Origin: Sarcocystis neurona
Taxonomy: Eukaryota > Apicomplexa > Conoidasida > Eucoccidiorida > Sarcocystidae
Direction of reading: 5' to 3'
Assembly: GCA_000727475.1 (NCBI GenBank)
Contig: KL647297.1
Coordinates: forward strand, 2,499,577-2,563,576
Length of the DNA stretch: 64,000 nt
Every line of letters begins with the position of its first letter. Position 1 is the stretch's first letter. Below, piece by piece: positions 58,001 through 64,000 of the stretch. A model generated the notes under the pieces. That model did not search any database. It saw only the letters and a list, made by a program, of their open reading frames with translations, and was not told where the DNA came from. Position numbers and translations under genes: made by a program.

Positions 58001-60330
58001 TCGTTTTTCTCTTGTGTCGGGTTTCGCGACAATCAGCCGAAAAGGTTGCATTATGAATGAGCTAAAATCGTGAGTGCCTTCGACAATGTGTTGAAGGTGG
58101 GTGTCGGATGTTTGCGTGTCCCGTATGCATATGGTTGGAACCGTATCCTTTAGCGCGTCAATGGTAACGCATGCCTCACCAAGTGATTCTCTGCTCACAA
58201 GTGTCGACTAAATTGCTTGCAGTGTTTCCACAGGGAGTTCCCTGCGTTATCACTGCTTGTGAACAGCTGTCGGTATGGTAGGACGGCGCGACCCGGGCGT
58301 GCGCGTGTCTACGGTGGCCAGTGTTCCCTTCCCTCCACGCGCCCAAGTCGCTCCCCGTCTCTCCCGGAGGCAGTAACGTTCAAACATGTTCTCGACTCCC
58401 CACAGCATTCATTCTGCTCGTCTACGTGTCTACCTGTCATCGTTTTCAATGATCTTACTAGCGACGGCGACCGCTACCCTGACTCGCCGCGACGCGCTTG
58501 GCAAGAGCGGCGCGCGTCGGAGCGCACGCTGTGTACAACGACGACGACTTTCAGAATGTAGGGCTGCGCGACTTGCCGACTTCACGTTTGCCACATCTCA
58601 CGGAAATCTAGCGATGTACGGTTGAAAAGCCCTGCCTGAGTGTCTGGCGCCGTGTTCCGGTTCTCATTTTAGCCCCATTTCATGCGTGGGTACAAGTGCT
58701 CGAAATTCCGAGGGGTCACCAACTCTACAACCGGTGCCAGCCAAGGTTTTCTTGAAGTTGTGCGTTTGCGCAGTATTAGAACTCCGCTTTGTTTTTGCAA
58801 GAGGGCGTGTATATACGCCGCAGGGTGTCAGGCGGCGTTGAGCTTTGGAAGGAAAGGAAACTCATACGTATTTCCTCGTGGTCCCGTGTCGCCTGCTGCG
58901 GAACAGTGGCTTGTCAACCGACTGCAGAAGAAACGACGCGGCACCACGTTTTACTGGCGCTGCGTCTCGTCGCGAAGGGCTACGAACCGTGCTGCACCAG
59001 ATCGGGTTTGCTCTTCAGGTGACTGCGTTGGTCACCCACCTGTCTCGTGCATTACTTTTCCGCACTGTCAGAAACTCCTTTTCGCGCGCATCCTGTCCTG
59101 CAGTCTACCGAACAATCGCCTAGTGTTTAAGCAGCCCTGCTGTAAACCGGTGACTTCCTCCGTTGTCACGCGTTGCAGGAGAGTTGTGTCGATTAATCCT
59201 GGTTTGGGACTGGGTGTGGCAAGCCTTTTTAGTGTTATACCGTTGCATGTAATGCAGCAAAATTTGCGTGCACCCCCCTCTCCGCCGGGGCTTGTACTGA
59301 CAACGTCACTTTTGTCTGGAAGCTTGGACGGTTGAGAATAGGGGTGCGTGATATAACACCGTGATCGTGCTCTGGTAACTACTTATTGACAGCTACCCGT
59401 GAAACCAACCGCGAGAAAGTGAGCCTGCAGCTTGCAGACCGTCCAGGCGTACGCGCTGTGGCCACTACCGCTAGGGCGTGCAAGTTCCCGACTGCGTGCG
59501 CCGGGACCTCTTGCTGGGCAGTGTGCTGGATTATACACGGACACAGACGTCCATGCGACAAAATACTTATTCACGTGTTCCTTTAGTGTCGTTTCAACGC
59601 CGTTGTCTAAGGTGACACAGCAGTGGACAACGCCCTTCTAGCGGAAAAGTGCTTTTTCCACGTCGATCCTTCGGAGTCATTGGCGTCCTTCTGAGGTGGT
59701 TTACTTTATTGACGTCCAGTTGCTCGCCTTTCCGTAGTTCTAAAAGGAAGAGCTGCGACGCATAGTGTGACTGATGCATTGTGCGGATATTCTGGTGTAC
59801 TATCAGTGGGAACGATGTCATAGCGACGGCGTACCCCAGTACCAGCTTGACAACATAACTACTACTGAGGAAGAAGGGTGCTGCAATCTTCAGACACTTC
59901 AGGCCCCCGAATGAAACCCATGACGAGCGTGAACAGCTCTTTTCGCTGAGCTCTCACATCTGTCCACCTTCACCTAGAGGCCCGGACAGGGTGCGGAGGA
60001 ATGGGCGGTCACTTCAGGAATAGTCACAATATTGACGGAGATATTCTGCGCATACGAAATTCGCACCTACTTTGCACTGAGGGGAGGAAACACTAATCAG
60101 AACTCGCGTTTTTAAAAGGTGGTCACTCTTTTTCTGCAAACGTACGCCCCGGCAGGAGAAGGGTTTTTAGTCGCAGACGACATTGGTGAAGGTGCCCTTA
60201 CCGTCAATTATCAGTATTGCGGCCGAAGGTTAGGCCTGTTCCTCTCGGTAACAACACACGCTCGCCGACGTTTACAGCATCCGCGGCGCAAAATCGGCCA
60301 TGGAGTGAAGACGCGCTGTACCGTCTTCGG
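55080..60330. other. repeat-poor segment with scattered small ORFs
   Basis: Apart from TA-rich sequence at about 55980-56530 there is little repeat. ORFs are short. An ATG frame at 57280-57504 (74 codons), a plus frame at 57110-57210 preceded by a good TTTGTTCTCTGCAG acceptor (SLCLDAFKAMIPQLGCTD) and a minus frame at 58198-57968 (SDTHLQHIVEGTHDF) look protein-like, but they cannot be linked into genes or assigned to families. The longest frame (58682-59335 plus) has no distinctive feature. Confidence 0.35.
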
Positions 60331-60342
60331 CCGTGGACACAC

Positions 60343-60444
60343 CTGCACTGGCGCCGAGGGCTTCGTGGCGTGAGCGGCGTGCTCCGTAGCTCCGTGGCAA
60401 GACACGATAAACAGGGAAAGTAGGAAGAGCCTTAGCAACAACAT
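60343..60444 (-). CDS. candidate signal-peptide exon on the minus strand
   Basis: From an ATG at 60444 the frame encodes MLLLRLFLLSLFIVSCHG, a near-ideal signal peptide, then ATEHAAHATKPSAPVQ. It ends at a CAG|GTGTGT donor after 34 codons with phase 0. The frame extends upstream to another ATG at 60588, which would add a second hydrophobic segment. This start is only 21 bp from the ATG of the plus-strand gene at 60610, so the longer version would compete with that promoter. No downstream exon was identified with confidence. Confidence 0.3.
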
Positions 60445-60609
60445 CAAGGCAACGCGGCACAGGGCAGAGACGTTGAAGGCACCAGCTACAATAGCGAAAA
60501 AGCCAGCCACACGGCAGACCGCGCTTTTTTCACGAGCACCGCTGAAGTGCATGTGCGGCTGGCGGTGACGGAGAGTAACTGAACACATACGAGAAAAAGA
60601 GCGGCCACG

Positions 60610-62751
60610 ATGGAGGACGACGACTGCCTAGCAAAGGGGAGGTACGGGGTGAACACGCCGTATTGGGGGCAGCCTCAGCAGCAGGAGGAAAGCCAGAATT
60701 TGCATCTGGCTGAGGACTGCCCGAGAATGTACGCAGGGGATGGACGGAGCAGACCAGCAGGAGGTAGTAGAGAGGACGACAGCAGCGCAAAGCAGGTGGA
60801 ACGCAGCTGCCCACCCTGCGAGACCGTGGTAGTTTTCATAGAGCACATGATAGAAAGACATGAAACACCAGGTGACGGCGAGAACTCCAGCTGCAGCGGC
60901 ATTGCTGGTGACTACATTTTTTCGAAAGAGACCCTAATAAAGGACCTTCAAAACGAAGAAGGGAAAGACAAAAATGCAGGAAAAGACGTGCTTGCTACCG
61001 ACAACACGTCGCGAATAGACCTGCCTGAGGCAGATGCAACCCTTCCAGCTGCAGCCCCACTCGCGGCAACTCCTCTTGCAGCAGCAAGGTCACCGGCAAC
61101 GTGGCACAACGCAGCAGGGACCGCAGGATCAGCGTCTACTTTGTCCTCACGTCCTCCTTCAACAGCAGCAATAGAGAGTGCTGTTGCTGATGATGCGAGT
61201 GAAGCCGACGCTTTTACGAAGAACAGCAGGTCGTCGTGTAGTCATCGAATACGCACCCACGTCGGCAGCAGGAGCAGTCCCTGCGTTTCTGATGCCGCTG
61301 GTGCTGCTACTGCTGTGCGCTTCAGCAGCGTCAGGATCGACGGCAGCGGCTGCATTCCCCGTCCCCCCAATGACAGCGGCTGTTCCCACTACAGGAGCGG
61401 CAGGAGCTGTAGTGTGGGGATGAGAACTGCTGGCGTGTTGCATGGGCGGCGTGTTTGTTTCAGCAGCCACAGCAACAGCAGCCGATGCAGGAGCCGCAGC
61501 CGCCGAGCACTCCCTCACGTTTCAGCAAAGCAAGGCGCTGCATCTCGGTGGAGAAGTTTTTTGCTGGGGCCAGCCTTGCCGAGAAGAAAACGAAGCCGTA
61601 GTAGAGACAGAGATCATTACACGCTGAGAAGCTGTAGGATGGCTACACGTGCCGGCAGACGTAATGAAGCAGCTGTTCGTCGAGGATTCGAAGCAGTGCG
61701 CAGGAGAGTCGCGTCTGCCGCCACTGGTGATCCTCTCGTTGCTGGCGCGGGCGCAGGAACTACAAGGAACACGGCTGCTAATGTTTTATCTAACGGCAGC
61801 CTCGCTTCTCTGTTGCAGCTACGTGTGGGGGACGCTGCTGGTACTGGTGTGAAGAACTTGGGCAACAACAGCAGTAGCCCAGAAAGGACCTTTACGAGGG
61901 ACAAAAGAAGCCTTAATGTTTGTCCTCCCGTAGGTGAGCTGCCTTTTGGAGAGGCAGCAGTGAAAAGTCTGCGGGAGAGGGCCCTACTTTCCAGACGCCT
62001 CTCGCGGGCTATTAAAGCAGCAGCGACAGCAGCGGCAGCACCTGCTGCACGGAGGGCCTCTGTACGCGCAGACGCAACAGCCGGGACTAGTGGCTGCGCC
62101 AGAAAATTTGCTGCTCGAGAGGCGACGATGCGCGTGACGGATGTATTACCGCGAGGAGCCAGTGCAAGGGAAACAGGAATTGCCGCAGCACGACGGGGAG
62201 ATGCTGCAGGCGGCGGAACAGCAGAAGGAGGAGCTGCGGTAGTAATAGTACCACTGGGAGGCGGTCCAGCAGGAACAAGGGCAACAGCACCAGGGGGAGC
62301 ACTAGAGAGAAGCAAAGCAGAATCAGTAAGAGCGAAAGGAGAAGCAGGAGAGGCGAGCCAGAAGCAAGAAGGACCACCTGCAGAATCTCTTGTTGCTGCG
62401 AGGGATTCTGCCGTGGAAGGGGCGAGAGGCCCGGGAACTTCGGAACGCTTCTGCAGCAGCACCCAGAACTGCTACAGCAGCAGCAGAAGCAGCAACCTGA
62501 GCAGCAGAAGCAGCCGGAGCACCAGCAGAAGCAGCAGCAAGAGGAGCAGAGGGGAGGAAGTAGCCGAAGGGAGATGGCTGTCGCTGCTGTCCTGCTGGCG
62601 ACGGTATCGACCGATTCGCACGGCGCTGCGGGTCCTTCTGCCCGTCCCTCTACGCTTCGAAGATGCTGCAGATGAAGAACACTACACTGCTCTTACTCAA
62701 GTAATGGCTCTACTTAATGCGAAGACGACATATGTATATGTCTACGCATGA
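60610..62751 (+). CDS. hypothetical protein, 713 residues, single exon
   Basis: Continuous frame from ATG (60610) to TGA (62749-62751). The N-terminal 140 residues are acidic and mixed in composition (KETLIKDLQNEEGKDKNAGK). Then come Ala/Pro/Ser-rich sequence, a Ser/Arg-rich part with RKRSRSRDRDHY near residue 330, basic helical stretches (AVRRGFEAVRRRV; LLSRRLSRAIKAA) and a Ser/Arg repeat (SSRSSRSTSRSSS). The C-terminal 50 residues are less repetitive (RTALRVLLPVPLRFEDAADE). No domain was recognised. In the middle (61178-61852) another plus frame encodes hydrophobic, membrane-like segments, so introns or a different structure there cannot be excluded. The minus frame 62462-61617 is Ala/Leu-rich and judged a shadow. 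Confidence 0.5.
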   Translation: MEDDDCLAKGRYGVNTPYWGQPQQQEESQNLHLAEDCPRMYAGDGRSRPAGGSREDDSSAKQVERSCPPCETVVVFIEHMIERHETPGDGENSSCSGIAGDYIFSKETLIKDLQNEEGKDKNAGKDVLATDNTSRIDLPEADATLPAAAPLAATPLAAARSPATWHNAAGTAGSASTLSSRPPSTAAIESAVADDASEADAFTKNSRSSCSHRIRTHVGSRSSPCVSDAAGAATAVRFSSVRIDGSGCIPRPPNDSGCSHYRSGRSCSVGMRTAGVLHGRRVCFSSHSNSSRCRSRSRRALPHVSAKQGAASRWRSFLLGPALPRRKRSRSRDRDHYTLRSCRMATRAGRRNEAAVRRGFEAVRRRVASAATGDPLVAGAGAGTTRNTAANVLSNGSLASLLQLRVGDAAGTGVKNLGNNSSSPERTFTRDKRSLNVCPPVGELPFGEAAVKSLRERALLSRRLSRAIKAAATAAAAPAARRASVRADATAGTSGCARKFAAREATMRVTDVLPRGASARETGIAAARRGDAAGGGTAEGGAAVVIVPLGGGPAGTRATAPGGALERSKAESVRAKGEAGEASQKQEGPPAESLVAARDSAVEGARGPGTSERFCSSTQNCYSSSRSSNLSSRSSRSTSRSSSKRSRGEEVAEGRWLSLLSCWRRYRPIRTALRVLLPVPLRFEDAADEEHYTALTQVMALLNAKTTYVYVYA

Positions 62752-64000
62752 AGCCAGAGCAACAGACATACAGGAGGATAATACAGTTCAAGAATACGTA
62801 TGTATGTGTGTGCGTATATGTGTATATATACGTTTATACAGAGATATATGGAGAGGGTTTGATGGAGGAACGCATACTTACAGATAGAGAGAAAGGCAAG
62901 GGAGAGGGAGGTGGAGGGGAGACACTTTTTCCCTATACGTGTACGTAGAGTGTGAAGGTTTTGCGTCTGCAGTGAAGGGTCCGACTCAACGGACGCAGAG
63001 TGCTGAAGCGAGAACTGCAACAAGAGAGAAAACGACTCCCCTCATGCACGTCATTTTTTAGAGAGGATAACGAGGGGCCGAGTGGAAGCAGCAGTGCGGA
63101 GTGTGTGAATTCTTGTAGGAAGAAAAATTGCAAGATAATATCAAGACAATACGCTCGTCAGCTGTACACGTTTGCGTAGAAACGTAGGACCCACAGCCTA
63201 CGAGAGAAAACTTCACTGGCTATTTTCCTCGCCACAGACAGAGGAAGACACCACACAGCGAGAGAGGAGTGTCCCGGTAGAACGTATGTACACATACATG
63301 TGTGTGCGTTTAGAGAGAGGAAAGGAGAGGCAGCGCGCAGATGGAAGACGTGTACATACACGTAGGGGACGGCAAAACCCGCTTTTTGACGTGCAGTGGT
63401 GTGTCCGTGTAGGAGCGGTCGACAGATTTAGTCAGGGACAACTTCACAGAAGAAGAAGGCGCGCGGATCTGTTCTCCCTTCGCAAAGACTAAAGTCCGCA
63501 CTGCAGGGGTGTATCCGTCGTGGTAGGTCAATGGTTTGGGTCGGTGACAACACCATTCTTTGAGAAGAGACCCTCGTCCTTTCTTTTCGTGTAGATACGC
63601 GTTCGGCGACAGTGAACTACAACTCGGTGTATGTGTGACAGGAGTAACTCAGGTGAAGAAGGTTCTGATTATGTGGCGGGTTCGTCGAATTCTGTCCACT
63701 CTAGCGACCGTGTGACCAGCCACACGTAGATCCATCAGGAAATTCACGGAAAGGAATCTTCGACATTTACACACATACGTAGAGGTCCCTGCAACACACT
63801 TCTCCCCCAGAATGACACTTCTGTTGTCCCCCTTTCTTTTCTCGAAAGAAGTCTTTTTTCGCGCGTCTCGCATTCCGTGTTTACGTATCCTTTCTCTCGT
63901 TGTCTTCCCGCTCTATCGTTCTTCATTTTGCCGTCCGTCTCCCTCTTTTCGGGTCTGTCCCTCTCCTTTTTCTCCGCCCTTTCGCGTCTCCTTCGCTTCC
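62752..64000. other. right edge, no supported gene
   Basis: TA microsatellite at about 62800-62850, then mixed sequence with short overlapping frames on both strands (for example 63172-63492 plus and 63873-63649 minus). The last 200 bases are pyrimidine-rich. Nothing is splice-supported or recognisable. Confidence 0.4.

Noticed and set aside
61617..62462. Minus-strand 281-codon Ala/Leu/Ser-rich ORF
   Set aside because: Antisense to the longer continuous plus frame 60610-62751, with low-complexity composition typical of a shadow.
1..64000. CRISPR arrays, bacterial operons, ribosome binding sites, riboswitches, rRNA genes
   Set aside because: The sequence is a spliced eukaryotic nuclear genome. 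Tandem repeats here are degenerate minisatellites without regular unique spacers, and no rRNA-like sequence was noticed.

Overview
The window looks like nuclear DNA of an Eimeria-like coccidian (Apicomplexa). The evidence is pervasive CAG/CTG trinucleotide tracts that run through exons, introns and intergenic DNA and give Ala, Gln, Ser or Leu runs in every frame; many short exons with ordinary GT-AG introns; and an alternation of repeat-rich and repeat-poor blocks like the R/P segments known from Eimeria chromosomes. The species cannot be told from the sequence alone. Two runs of N (23354-23786 and 39510-40072) are assembly gaps.

Layout: 1-4.3 kb is a non-coding flank with a 111-bp tandem duplication and TA/ACGT-type microsatellites. 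4346-14949 (minus) is a five-exon gene for a histone deacetylase-family enzyme. Its core is of the class IV/cyanobacterial-plant-like type and follows a very long low-complexity N-terminal region that starts with a signal-peptide-like segment. About 15-29.5 kb is repeat-poor. It holds two related minus-strand genes (23038-24347 and 27145-27948) whose proteins share a conserved block with a GILK motif; the first also has two canonical RVxF motifs. GILK plus RVxF is the docking signature of protein phosphatase 1 (PP1) regulators. The same block has a few clean but unrecognised exons. About 31.6-32.1 kb (plus) has exons of a gene I do not recognise. 32989-52244 (plus) is a 19-kb, 12-exon gene for a Cid1-like terminal nucleotidyltransferase (TUTase/non-canonical poly(A) polymerase) with an about 1,400-residue Ala-rich N-terminal region and repeat-filled introns. 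53499-55073 (plus) is the 3' part of a gene for a coiled-coil, Gln-rich protein. 55-60.5 kb is again repeat-poor, with little recognisable. 60610-62751 (plus) is a single-exon hypothetical gene.

The two enzyme genes were rebuilt by joining exons whose splice phases agree and whose products restore conserved catalytic motifs in order. That is why most of the long open frames on the opposite strands, which come from CAG/CTG repeats, were dismissed. The identified genes point to chromatin or protein deacetylation, RNA 3'-end tailing and PP1 regulation. Nothing suggests that they form one pathway.
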